Source: Desulfovibrio sp. (lineage in GTDB: Bacteria; Desulfobacterota; Desulfovibrionia; Desulfovibrionales; Desulfovibrionaceae). From it: a DNA stretch of 60,379 nucleotides. The stretch is taken from positions 1 through 60,379 of the forward strand of contig JAILPJ010000058.1 in the NCBI GenBank assembly GCA_024699605.1, given 5' to 3'. The translations under genes and the position numbers were made by a program. Of the stretch, positions 46,122 through 53,296 are shown one piece after another. Each line of letters opens with the position of its first letter. Position 1 is the stretch's first letter. The notes below the pieces were generated by a model. That model did no database searches and was not told the origin of the DNA. It was given only the letters and a program-made list of their open reading frames with translations.

Positions 46122-46787
46122 ATGTGCAAAAAACTCCTCTTTTCCGTTTTTTTGATCGTCTCTCTGATCTTCAGCGTTGCCTGCTCTAAGCGTGGTACGC
46201 CTCAGGATCCTCGGTATATTGATGCTGTGGAAATCAAACTCAAATGCCGGGAACTTGCCGATCAATTGCTGGCCACAATGCCCAATCAGGCCCTTGACGG
46301 CGTGGTGGCCATGCCCACCTCCTTTGTGGATCAGAACAATACTGAGCGTTCTTCCCAGCTGGGTCGACTGATTGCCGAGACGCTCTTCTACGAATTCAAT
46401 CAGCGCGGCTTTCCCACGCGAGAATATCGCCTGACTGGCAATATCACGGTTCGAGGCGCCCGTGACAATCTTGTGCTCATTCCCAGTGCCAGTATCCGCA
46501 GCAATCAGAGTTGGGCCAGCATCTTACTTGGCACCTATCTCGTGGACCGCGATGCCACCTTTATCAATGCGCGCCTGGTACGGGGCAAGGACGGTCTTGT
46601 GCAGCGCACAGGCCAGCTTGTCCTGGTCAATACGCCCATCATCCAGCGTCTTGGGGAACCCGACAAATACGTTTATCGGCCTGTTCCCAATGCCACAAGC
46701 GCCCCCAAACGCCATCCCCTTGATGGCCTCTACACGCCAATGCAGGCCGTTGGCACAGGCACCATCCCCATTGTTCAGCAACGTTAA
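46122..46787 (+). CDS. FlgO-like outer-membrane lipoprotein
   Basis: The 221-residue product has a signal peptide ending near Cys21 (SLIFSVACSKRG), probably a lipoprotein. The FlgO-type domain spans 40-190: VVAMPTSFVDQNNTERSSQL, GRLIAETLFYEFNQRGFPTR, then SWASILLGTYLVDRDATFIN. FlgO proteins are needed for normal outer-membrane passage of flagella in Vibrio. GAGG precedes the ATG. It is first in a three-gene set of exported proteins. Confidence 0.75.
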   Translation: MCKKLLFSVFLIVSLIFSVACSKRGTPQDPRYIDAVEIKLKCRELADQLLATMPNQALDGVVAMPTSFVDQNNTERSSQLGRLIAETLFYEFNQRGFPTREYRLTGNITVRGARDNLVLIPSASIRSNQSWASILLGTYLVDRDATFINARLVRGKDGLVQRTGQLVLVNTPIIQRLGEPDKYVYRPVPNATSAPKRHPLDGLYTPMQAVGTGTIPIVQQR

Positions 46788-46790
46788 CAC

Positions 46791-46843
46791 GGAGGCAGCG
46801 ATTTCTTCCGGTTGTCCCGGGTAAAAAACGCTGAAAAAAGTTC
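46791..46843 (+). promoter_or_regulatory. Hairpin between Shine-Dalgarno and next start (looped-out RBS, copy D)
   Basis: GGAGG (46791-46795) abuts P1 cagcg (46796-46800) / cgctg (46829-46833). Inside is P2 ccgg (46808-46811) / ccgg (46816-46819). Ten A-rich bases then lead to ATG 46844. Raw gap is 48 nt. Confidence 0.6.
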
Positions 46844-47140
46844 ATGAAATACTCTCTGCCGCTCCTTATCTGCCTTGTCTTTGGCTGTCCGGCCCTTGCA
46901 GCCGCCCAGTCCGACGCAAGCCTTCAGCCTGGCGAACGTTTGCTCTGTGCCAGTCAGTCCACAAAAAGCCTGGAAAGCCGCTATCTCAGAGAAGCGCGCA
47001 AGTATCGCTCTGAGGGACGCTATGAACTGGCCAGACAGAGCTATGTCCTGGCCCTCTCCATCTGTTCGGATGTCAATCGCTTAGCCGTCATTCGTCAGGA
47101 ACTGGACGGCCTTGAGATGCTTTTGCGCACTCTGCGCTAG
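46844..47140 (+). CDS. Small exported TPR-like protein of the FlgO cluster
   Basis: The 98-residue product has a signal peptide cleaved after about residue 21 (CPALAAAQS). A helix pair (REARKYRSEGRYELARQSYV, then LALSICSDVNRLAVIRQELD) resembles a single tetratricopeptide repeat. Possibly a periplasmic adaptor for the two FlgO-like proteins on either side (inferred). Its start depends on the structured leader. The next gene begins 9 bp after its stop. Confidence 0.65.
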   Translation: MKYSLPLLICLVFGCPALAAAQSDASLQPGERLLCASQSTKSLESRYLREARKYRSEGRYELARQSYVLALSICSDVNRLAVIRQELDGLEMLLRTLR

Positions 47141-47149
47141 GAGAACGAC

Positions 47150-47830
47150 ATGCGCGCACCTTTTCCGCCAAGCTTCCCGAAACTTGCCTTGCTCACACTG
47201 CTTCTGACACTGCTCCTTTTGCCCTGTGTGCTTTCCTGCAGCGTCGTGGGACGTGTCGAAGCCCGTTTTACCGGCAATATTCCCTATGCCGGGAAAAGTG
47301 TTGCCCAGGATCTCGATCAACAGCTGATGATGCGCTACGCAGGCCACGGATCGGAAAGCGCGCGTGTGCGCGAAGGCATAGCCCGGGCCCGTTTCCTGAT
47401 CATGGGCACAAGCCCGGTCAATCTCAATAGCCTCGAAGAATCCTGCCCCCTTGCCAGACAAATGACTGAAGAAGTTTCAAGTCAGCTCATGGCCCTTGGC
47501 TATCGCTACGAGGAATTACGCAAAGGCAAGGTCATTCGCTTTGACCGCAGAACCGGTGAACTCAACCTGACCCGCAATGTGCGACAGCTCACCCAAAACT
47601 ACGGCAAAGGCCAGGCCATCTTAGCCGGAACCTATGTGATCAGCGATGCCGATGTGCGCTTCAGCTTCAGCCTGATCCATACCCTTACCAACGAAGTATT
47701 GGCCAAGGCTTCGGTAACCGTTCCCATCACTCAGGACATAATCTCACTGCTCGACGAGTCCCCCATCCGCTTGCCTCAGGAAACCTGGGGAGGCAATAAC
47801 AAGCCGAACACCTATACTATCTTCCAATAG
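47150..47830 (+). CDS. Second FlgO-like exported protein
   Basis: The 226-residue product has a hydrophobic signal with a possible lipobox at Cys30 (CVLSCS). The body follows the FlgO pattern: SCPLARQMTEEVSSQLMALG, YRYEELRKGKVIRFD, LTQNYGKGQAILAGTYVISD and FSFSLIHTLTNEVLAKASV. It is a paralog of the gene at 46122. Shine-Dalgarno AGGAGA precedes the ATG. Likely outer-membrane associated. The third and last gene of its set. Confidence 0.7.
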   Translation: MRAPFPPSFPKLALLTLLLTLLLLPCVLSCSVVGRVEARFTGNIPYAGKSVAQDLDQQLMMRYAGHGSESARVREGIARARFLIMGTSPVNLNSLEESCPLARQMTEEVSSQLMALGYRYEELRKGKVIRFDRRTGELNLTRNVRQLTQNYGKGQAILAGTYVISDADVRFSFSLIHTLTNEVLAKASVTVPITQDIISLLDESPIRLPQETWGGNNKPNTYTIFQ

Positions 47831-48079
47831 CGCATCTTCCTATGAGCTAAAAAGCATCTTACCCTACTTCAATGGCACTCGGAGAGAAGCTACCCCTATG
47901 CCAGAAGTTCAAGGCCCCTCTCCATTGCCCAGCCTCTCTCTGAAGGGGCTTTTTGCTGACAAAATCGTCGTTTGTAAGAAAAACTGCGACTGGCAAACAG
48001 GGGCTGCGACTTCCCTGAGCATGGGGGGGGTGAGAAAGGGAAGCTTTGACCTTGCGCTTCCCATACAGAGAGGTGCCAG

Positions 48080-48166
48080 ATGAGTCCATACTATTACGTC
48101 TTGATATTTGGCTCGATTGTCATGGCCTGTCTCTTCATTGGCTACCGCAAAGGCTGGTTTCAATAA
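48080..48166 (+). CDS. 28-residue one-helix microprotein, copy 1
   Basis: ATG is preceded by GAGAGGTG. The product begins MSPYYYVLIFGSIVMACLFI and ends GYRKGWFQ: one hydrophobic helix and a basic aromatic end, so it probably sits in the inner membrane with the tail in the cytoplasm. A homolog at 54021 is identical at 18 of 28 residues, with many differences silent or conservative, which supports real coding. Function unknown. 47831-48079 holds nothing else recognised. Confidence 0.6.
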   Translation: MSPYYYVLIFGSIVMACLFIGYRKGWFQ

Positions 48167-48361
48167 TGATGATGTTTGACGAGCCAAAACCAATAGGCGA
48201 AAAAAGAGGCTGCCGACACGTTTCATGAAAGCACTGATGGCTTGCAAGATACGTTGAAGTACGCAAACACAAGCGTAAGTCCCCGCTGCTTTCTTTGCGA
48301 CAGAGCCCTGATCGAAGCCACACAAAACGCTTCTGGAGACTGGGCAAGATTACGATCAGAC

Positions 48362-49084
48362 ATGATCCTCCTCATACTCCTCCTCACACTCGTACCGGTT
48401 GTTGCTCATGCCGACGGCAACGCAACCATTGCCTCATACGCTGATGCCAAACGCATGCTCTATGGCACCATCTATGCTGATCACCGCCTGACACTGTACT
48501 GCCAAGCGCAATTTGACGCCCAAAGACAGATCACACTTCCTCCTGGATTTGTCATTGCCGCCCATCAAGACCGCGCCTTGCGGGCAGAGACCGAGCATAT
48601 TGTCGCCGCCGAAAACTTTGGCCGGGCCTTTCAGGAATGGCGTGAGGGCGCTCCACAATGTGTTGACAGCCATGGACGAGCGTTCAAGGGGCGCAAGTGC
48701 GCCGAGACAAACGAAGAGTTCCGACTCATGGAAGCAGACCTGCACAATCTCGCTCCAGCCATCGGTGCCGTGAATGCGACAAGACGCAATTACCGCTTTG
48801 GCCCTTTGCTATCATCTGATTTCGACTGGGGATCTTGTCCCATAAAAATTCACGGCCGTGTGGTTGAACCGCCGGATTATGCAAAAGGCCTCGTAGCCCG
48901 CTCGCATCTCTATATGGCCAATGCCTATCCAGCCCGATATCGCTTAAGCCGTGCGCAACGCAAGCTCTTCGAGGCTTGGGACAAACAGTTTCCACCGGAC
49001 GCTTGGGAATGTGAGCGGGAGCGAAGGATTGCCCGTCTACAAAAAAACCGCAATGAGCTTACCGCTCGCAAGTGCCACTCATAA
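48362..49084 (+). CDS. Secreted endonuclease I (EndA/NucM-like)
   Basis: The 240-residue product starts at ATG 48362 because the signal peptide (MILLILLLTLVPVVAHA) begins there. The endonuclease I core is complete: YADHRLTLYCQAQFD, AETEHIVAAENFGRAF, FKGRKCAETNEEFRLMEADL and HNLAPAIGAVNATRRNYRFG. WGSCPIKI follows, then LSRAQRKLFEAWDKQFPP. Eight or so cysteines could form disulfides. It degrades DNA outside the cytoplasm, for nutrition or defence. The ribosome-binding site is poor. Relatives are common in Proteobacteria. Confidence 0.88.
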   Translation: MILLILLLTLVPVVAHADGNATIASYADAKRMLYGTIYADHRLTLYCQAQFDAQRQITLPPGFVIAAHQDRALRAETEHIVAAENFGRAFQEWREGAPQCVDSHGRAFKGRKCAETNEEFRLMEADLHNLAPAIGAVNATRRNYRFGPLLSSDFDWGSCPIKIHGRVVEPPDYAKGLVARSHLYMANAYPARYRLSRAQRKLFEAWDKQFPPDAWECERERRIARLQKNRNELTARKCHS

Positions 49085-49246
49085 GCGAGACAAGCCCGTT
49101 CTTTGACAACTCCATCGTAACCCATAACAGTCAATGTAGGCTGATAATGCTCTCCGTCCCATCGCAAAAAAATGCTGCACAGAGGACGACCATACTTGCG
49201 TCTCAGAAGCAGTAACAACAATACTTGCAAGGAGCGGTAACTCCCT

Positions 49247-49606
49247 ATGACTCTCCTCGACATCCCCTTACTGAACGCCCCAATTCAAATGGCCCTCGAC
49301 AAAATCAAAGACACGCAGCTCAACCCGGCTATTAAGGACTACGCCGTCATTCAGGACATTTCGTATCAAGATAAGAAGCTGCACCTCACGCTCACCTTGC
49401 TTGGCATGGAAGATGTCCCATTATCGGCAAGTGCCAGCAAGATACTCATCGCCGAAGATGGCAGCACACTGCAGTTTGATGGTTTTGAAGCCAACAAGCC
49501 TTTCCTGTTAAATGCCCTCAATGCCTACGGAAAACGCGAGTTCAAAATACCCGATAATCCGGTGATTCGGAAAGGATTAGCTATGCTCAGGGGAATGATT
49601 TCCTAA
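49247..49606 (+). CDS. Hypothetical protein
   Basis: The 119-residue product starts at an ATG preceded by AAGGAG. It reads as a small alpha/beta protein with an amphipathic N-terminal helix (NAPIQMALDKIKDTQLNPAI), strands with KKLHLTLTLLGMEDVPLS and IAEDGSTLQFDGFEA, and a C-terminal helix. No signal peptide and no family recognised; lipid-binding domains of DUF2993 type have a similar pattern but this is weak. Flanked by a nuclease and a convergent membrane gene. Confidence 0.6.
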   Translation: MTLLDIPLLNAPIQMALDKIKDTQLNPAIKDYAVIQDISYQDKKLHLTLTLLGMEDVPLSASASKILIAEDGSTLQFDGFEANKPFLLNALNAYGKREFKIPDNPVIRKGLAMLRGMIS

Positions 49607-49689
49607 CGCCTAGCAGGCCTTAAGGAAGCAAGACAATCCTTTGCCAAAAAGAGCAGCGTCATTTGTCATCCGTTCAACGGTGAGCGGTA

Positions 49690-50250
49690 CTATCTCGAGC
49701 GCTTCGATCGACGCAGCGACAGCGGCCGATACACTGAAATGAGACACATCGTGAAAATAGCTGCCAGTTGCAGAAATCCTTGCCACATAGTTTCCGGCAG
49801 GATGAACGAGCGGATGATGCGCAAAGGGGTATCCAGTCCATAGCCGGAAAGCCACGCAATCAGCCTGTCACCCCAGGGACCTAAGAACATTCCGCCCCAA
49901 AAACCTGCACAGCAGGCAACCATCCATTTGAGCCCTATCCAGAAGTATTTAAAAAAGCCAATGGATGTGATGGTAGAAAAAATCAGCCCTGTAATCAGGC
50001 TGCCGGCAAGACCCGGCAGCACCACACATGCATCTACCATCCGTAGGCACTCTTGAATAATCTGCACTCTGTCAGGGCTATCTGCGGTAAGCTTCAAGTA
50101 ACAAAGCGCCTGCATAGCTAAAGCGCCACCCGCCCAGGCTGTTGCTGAGAGAAGATGAATGGCTTTTGTCGTCTTGATGATCCGATTGTCTGGAATGCTG
50201 TAGCCTTTGCCCCTCAATCCATACGATTTGATATTTTCCTGAAGAGCCAT
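49690..50250 (-). CDS. Small integral membrane protein (DUF2269-like)
   Basis: The 186-residue product starts at ATG 50250 with AAGGAG upstream. Four or five hydrophobic helices are visible. The first has the pattern TKAIHLLSATAWAGGALAMQ, typical of DUF2269-type membrane proteins (a KxxHxxxxxxWxGG motif with a His that could bind heme). Helices at about 75-100, 105-130 and 160-180 follow. Function unknown. Convergent with the hypothetical gene at 49247. Confidence 0.6.
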   Translation of the reverse strand: MALQENIKSYGLRGKGYSIPDNRIIKTTKAIHLLSATAWAGGALAMQALCYLKLTADSPDRVQIIQECLRMVDACVVLPGLAGSLITGLIFSTITSIGFFKYFWIGLKWMVACCAGFWGGMFLGPWGDRLIAWLSGYGLDTPLRIIRSFILPETMWQGFLQLAAIFTMCLISVYRPLSLRRSKRSR

Positions 50251-50544
50251 ACGTATCTCCTTATCCTGATGGGTCGGGGAGAGAACGCTAAGACTGCCTC
50301 TCCCTCTTCTATTACCCATGAAATCGATGCGTTCTTCATCCTGATCGTTGCGTAACTGACCATGTCAGCTGTCAAAAAAATCGCTTCGCCGCTTCACGCC
50401 CTTGCCAATCTGGCTCCACAATCAGAACTAGACGATAGCCTTAGCATGCGCTGTCGCTATCTCACATCAAAAAATCTGTATCAGTCTCCCTCCGACACTT
50501 GAGATGGGCAAGCTTCAACAGTGGAGATGCCCATCCACACACGC

Positions 50545-50574
50545 TTGCGGCAATGTCGATACCTGATGTATAGC
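50545..50574 (+). promoter_or_regulatory. Promoter of unit copy 1
   Basis: TTGCGG (50545-50550), 18-bp spacer, TATAGC (50569-50574). The same layout is conserved in copy 2 despite changes in the spacer. Predicted start near 50581. Confidence 0.5.
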
Positions 50575-50641
50575 ATTTTCGCACGGCTACCCTCTGGCCA
50601 ATGCGTCGGCACGGCGCAAACGAAAAAAGGAGGGCATCGCC

Positions 50642-50710
50642 ATGCGGAAACTTGTTTTCGTCCTACTCGTCGTTGCCCTGGTTCTGTTGCTGGCGTCTGA
50701 CGTCAGATAA
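50642..50710 (+). CDS. 22-residue hydrophobic peptide, Ibs-like, copy 1
   Basis: ATG follows GGAGGG at seven bases. The product begins MRKLVFVLLVVALVLLLA: a charged start, 16 hydrophobic residues and a short polar end. It resembles the Ibs family of type I toxins in length and pattern (M-K-x-V-hydrophobic core). Copy 2 differs at four residues, all keeping the character. A membrane-acting toxin is inferred; no antisense RNA has been shown. Confidence 0.5.
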   Translation: MRKLVFVLLVVALVLLLASDVR

Positions 50711-50802
50711 CAGTTGACCCCGGCTCACTGACGATGAGTCGGGGTCGTAAAAATGTATCCCATGTAGTAGCCGTGCATGGGGCGCTAATCGCGCCGTGCC
50801 AG

Positions 50803-50843
50803 CCCGGCGAACTGTTGACGCAGTTCCGTCGGGTTCCTTTTTT
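50803..50843 (+). terminator. Terminator of unit copy 1
   Basis: Stem cccggcgaactg / cagttccgtcggg with one bulge and a G-U pair, followed by ttcctttttt. Confidence 0.75.
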
Positions 50844-50940
50844 ACATAGCCATTAAAGCAGCCTTTGGCAAGAGCATTACGCTCACTTCTCTCATTGCCC
50901 CCTTGCCAGACCAATACATTTCCGCGTAAACTTCTTACCT

Positions 50941-51924
50941 ATGGGTAGAAAACGCACACCGGCAGATGGCGCCTACAAGGCCTTTTTTTCAGACAAGGAC
51001 ATGGTCACGAGTCTTATGCAAGACTTTGTGCCAGAAAGCTTTGTTAAAGACATGGATTTCTCGACGCTGGAGCCATTTCCGACAGATAGAGTAACAAGAG
51101 GCTTCTGCCAGCGGTATGATGATACCATCTGGCGTTTGAACTGGCAGAACAGTCCCTGCTACTTGTTCCTGATGCTCGAATTCCAGAGTACCATCAATCC
51201 TTTTATGCCAGTACGCGTGCTCGTGTATTCGGCTCTGCTCTGGCAATATCTGATTAATCAGGGCAGCATCAAGCCAGGAGACAAGCTGCCTCCGGTTTTC
51301 CCTATAGTTCTCTACAATGGCAAAAAGAAATGGAAGGCCCCCAGCAACGTAAAATCTTTGCTGATTCCCATGCCTAAAGGCTTAATGGCCTATCAGCCAT
51401 CCCAGAAATTCTTTCTCATAGATGAGAATGCTCTTTCATCGAAGATCATTGATGCAGCCAAAGGGGTATCAGCTAATCTGTTCGGCCTGGAGAGGCTGAA
51501 AAGTGGTGATTTGATGGCAAAACTGCTTTGCGATGTCAATGCCGATCTCCAAAAGTATCCCGATTCCTTGAGGCAAACCTTCGACAACTGGATTTTTTTG
51601 TTCCTCAAAGAACGTAAGATTATCAAAAGCGAAGCTGACTATCTGAAAATAAAAGGAGACCAAACCATGTTTGGTGAAACTCTGAAAAATTGGGAAGATT
51701 CCTTACTTTTGAAGGGCGAGGCAAATGTTATTGGTGATATGAAAAGGTCGTTACTCAAGGCACTTGAAGAAAGGTTTATGCCTATATCTAGCGCCATTAA
51801 GAAAAAGCTGAATCGTGTTAACGAGAACTCCTCGCTGTTTGATCTCATCAGCTCAGTATACAAGGTCAAGGACTTGTCCGAATTCGATGCGCTTCTGGAC
51901 AGCAAGTTGCCTTCTCATAAATGA
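50941..51924 (+). CDS. Rpn/YhgA-type PD-(D/E)XK nuclease family protein
   Basis: The 327-residue product has the start DGAYKAFFSDKDMVTSLMQD, then DDTIWRLNW and LFLMLEFQSTINPFMPVRVL, the D...ExQ active-site region of Rpn recombination-promoting nucleases, and a central FPIVLYNGKKKW. The C-terminal 100 residues are helical, with an ALEERFMPISSAIKKKLN-type tail. These proteins are often called transposases but cut DNA and promote RecA-independent recombination. No clear Shine-Dalgarno. It is bracketed by the two copies of the repeat unit. Confidence 0.78.
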   Translation: MGRKRTPADGAYKAFFSDKDMVTSLMQDFVPESFVKDMDFSTLEPFPTDRVTRGFCQRYDDTIWRLNWQNSPCYLFLMLEFQSTINPFMPVRVLVYSALLWQYLINQGSIKPGDKLPPVFPIVLYNGKKKWKAPSNVKSLLIPMPKGLMAYQPSQKFFLIDENALSSKIIDAAKGVSANLFGLERLKSGDLMAKLLCDVNADLQKYPDSLRQTFDNWIFLFLKERKIIKSEADYLKIKGDQTMFGETLKNWEDSLLLKGEANVIGDMKRSLLKALEERFMPISSAIKKKLNRVNENSSLFDLISSVYKVKDLSEFDALLDSKLPSHK

Positions 51925-52320
51925 TAGCAGCTGGCGGGATTTGTGACCAGTTTGTATCAGTCGACACCTAAAATTTCTTCTCTCAGAATGCCCTACATTG
52001 CATTTAATTGACCTTAGCTGACTACTATCATCAAACCTATAAAACCTCACCTCGGTCACACTAGACCCCTTCTCGCGTGTGTTTTCTAAAACCCGCTTCA
52101 TTAAAGGCTTTCCAAGCATCCCCCATGCACTGTGCTTCTGGTAAGACAGGCTATTGAGCCAATTCTCTCTGCCTGCCTTGGCTTTCTTGGCCAGATTCTC
52201 TCGCTCCTGCTCAAATTCCCTCAGTTTCTGTTCCAGCTTGTCGATTGCAGTAGCACTCTTGAAGGCGTTGCCAATAATGAGAGAGGCAATGGCAAAGAGA
52301 ATGCTGGTCTTGGTGCCCCT
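51925..52320 (-). pseudogene. 5'-truncated gene for a membrane-anchored coiled-coil protein
   Basis: A minus-strand frame is open from about 52319 with SILFAIASLIIGNAFKSATA (helix), LEQKLREFEQERENLAKKAK (coiled coil) and WGMLGKPLMKRVLEN. It has no start codon or ribosome-binding site; two stops lie just upstream, at the exact left edge of repeat copy 2. The insertion probably removed the 5' end. Downstream it runs into the 3' end of the Rpn gene, where the frame is unlikely to be real. Confidence 0.5.
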
Positions 52321-52335
52321 CTATTACAGACACGC

Positions 52336-52365
52336 TTGCGGCACTGCCGATACCTAATGTATATA
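52336..52365 (+). promoter_or_regulatory. Promoter of unit copy 2
   Basis: TTGCGG (52336-52341), 18-bp spacer, TATATA (52360-52365). Confidence 0.5.
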
Positions 52366-52432
52366 GTTTTCGCACGGCTACCCTCTGGCCTATGCGTCGG
52401 CACGGCGCAAACGGAAAAAGGAGGGCATCGCC

Positions 52433-52501
52433 ATGCGGATACTTGTTTTCGTCCTACTCGTCGTTACCCTGGTTCTGTTGCTGGCGACTAACGTCAGATA
52501 A
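52433..52501 (+). CDS. 22-residue hydrophobic peptide, Ibs-like, copy 2
   Basis: The product begins MRILVFVLLVVTLVLLLA after a strong AGGAGGG. Compared with copy 1 the changes are Lys3 to Ile, Ala12 to Thr, Ser19 to Thr and Asp20 to Asn. Length, frame and stop are conserved, which argues for coding. Confidence 0.5.
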   Translation: MRILVFVLLVVTLVLLLATNVR

Positions 52502-52596
52502 CAGTTGACCCCGGCTCATAAACGGTGAGTCGGGGTCGTAAAACTTTGGATCGCTTGAAGTAGCCGTGCACAAGGGCGCTAATCGCGCCGTGCCAG

Positions 52597-52638
52597 CCCG
52601 ACGGAACTGCTCGAACAGTTCCATCGGGTTCCTTTTTT
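52597..52638 (+). terminator. Terminator of unit copy 2
   Basis: Stem cccgacggaactg / cagttccatcggg (one mismatch) followed by ttcctttttt. Confidence 0.75.
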
Positions 52639-52747
52639 ACATAGCCATTAAAGCAGCCTTTGACAAGAGCATCACTCTCAATATCGACAGAGCTTGTAAG
52701 CGGAAACTGGGTATCACTCAACACTCCCTCAGAGCTGTAAGATATTG

Positions 52748-52775
52748 GGCCTACGTGTCAACGTAGGCCTTTTTT
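52748..52775 (+). terminator. Rho-independent terminator
   Basis: Perfect stem ggcctacgt (52748-52756) / acgtaggcc (52761-52769) with a four-base loop and TTTTTT. It ends some plus-strand transcript, probably read-through from repeat copy 2; no gene lies between them. Confidence 0.85.
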
Positions 52776-52878
52776 GTTGCCTACAGCCAAAGGGAGGAAT
52801 TTTTAACAAACGGAGGCACCCCTGGTATTACCCGCAGACACAGGATGGACGTGCCACTATTTCAGCGTGCCTTCCGGT

Positions 52879-53127
52879 CTAGGAAAACATATCCAGTTCA
52901 TAGCTAGCCTGGCAGTTGAGCCAAAATTCTGCACTGTTGCCGAAGTACGTAGCAAGACGAACGGCTGTATCCGTCGAAATCCTACGCTCGCCGGCGATAA
53001 TACCCTGTATCCGACTCTGGGGTATGCCAGTGTCCAGGGCAAGGCGCGTCTGACTGATGCTCATAGGTTTTAGGAAGTCCTCAAAGAGTATTTCACCCGG
53101 ATGTACGAGCGGCATACGGTCGCACAT
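52879..53127 (-). CDS. higA: HigA-type antitoxin, slightly shortened
   Basis: The 82-residue product starts at ATG 53127 with GAGGGG six bases before. It is a helix-turn-helix of the HigA/VapI type: PLVHPGEILFEDFLKPMSIS, RLALDTGIPQSRIQGIIAGE, RRISTDTAVRLATYFGNSAE and FWLNCQASYEL. The usual last 10-15 residues are missing. It binds DNA and neutralises HigB. The partner upstream is broken. Confidence 0.8.
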   Translation of the reverse strand: MCDRMPLVHPGEILFEDFLKPMSISQTRLALDTGIPQSRIQGIIAGERRISTDTAVRLATYFGNSAEFWLNCQASYELDMFS

Positions 53128-53137
53128 GAGTATCCCC

Positions 53138-53296
53138 TCATGGTAGTCGGTCCTCTTTCCAGACAAAACAGATACGCCACTGGTCATTGATGCGAATGTT
53201 GCGCATGGCCGTACGCTGGGTTCCCGGCGGCAAGTCTGGCTCACAAAAGCCGTAAAGCAGGCTTTCCGCCCGACTGTCCTTGCAATACAATATCAT
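53138..53296 (-). pseudogene. Broken HigB toxin
   Basis: A 52-codon frame keeps only the C-terminal half of HigB: LPPGTQRTAMRNIRINDQWR then ICFVWKED. It ends early; the normal ending DYH appears in the neighbouring frame just after, which shows a frameshift. The N-terminal half is absent. It lies directly before higA as in intact higBA operons. Confidence 0.7.

Larger units (their letters stand above)
50539..50877 (+). repeat. Duplicated microprotein/RNA unit, copy 1
   Basis: About 339 bp closely similar to 52330-52672. Order within: promoter, Shine-Dalgarno, 22-codon ORF, hairpin gaccccg/cggggtc (50716-50746), hairpin ggcgc/gcgcc (50781-50795), terminator (50803-50843). Similarity stops abruptly at both ends. 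The two copies flank an Rpn-type nuclease gene. Confidence 0.85.
52330..52672 (+). repeat. Duplicated microprotein/RNA unit, copy 2
   Basis: Second copy of the unit at 50539-50877, same orientation, with the same promoter, ORF, hairpins and terminator. Changes cluster in loops and spacer, while stems and the reading frame are kept. Confidence 0.85.

Noticed and set aside
48242-48361. Forty extra N-terminal residues on the endonuclease
   Set aside because: They precede a clear signal peptide, which must be at the N-terminus.
50707-50750. First hairpin after the tiny ORF as a terminator
   Set aside because: It is followed by GTAAAA and not a T-run; the true terminator is at 50803-50843.
52132-52491. 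A 119-codon plus-strand frame
   Set aside because: It crosses from the truncated coiled-coil gene into repeat copy 2 and has no ribosome-binding site.
50663-52724. Two minus-strand frames sharing GCFNGYVKKEPDGT
   Set aside because: They arise from the conserved terminator region of the twin units read backwards; no start signals, and the rest of each frame is unrelated.
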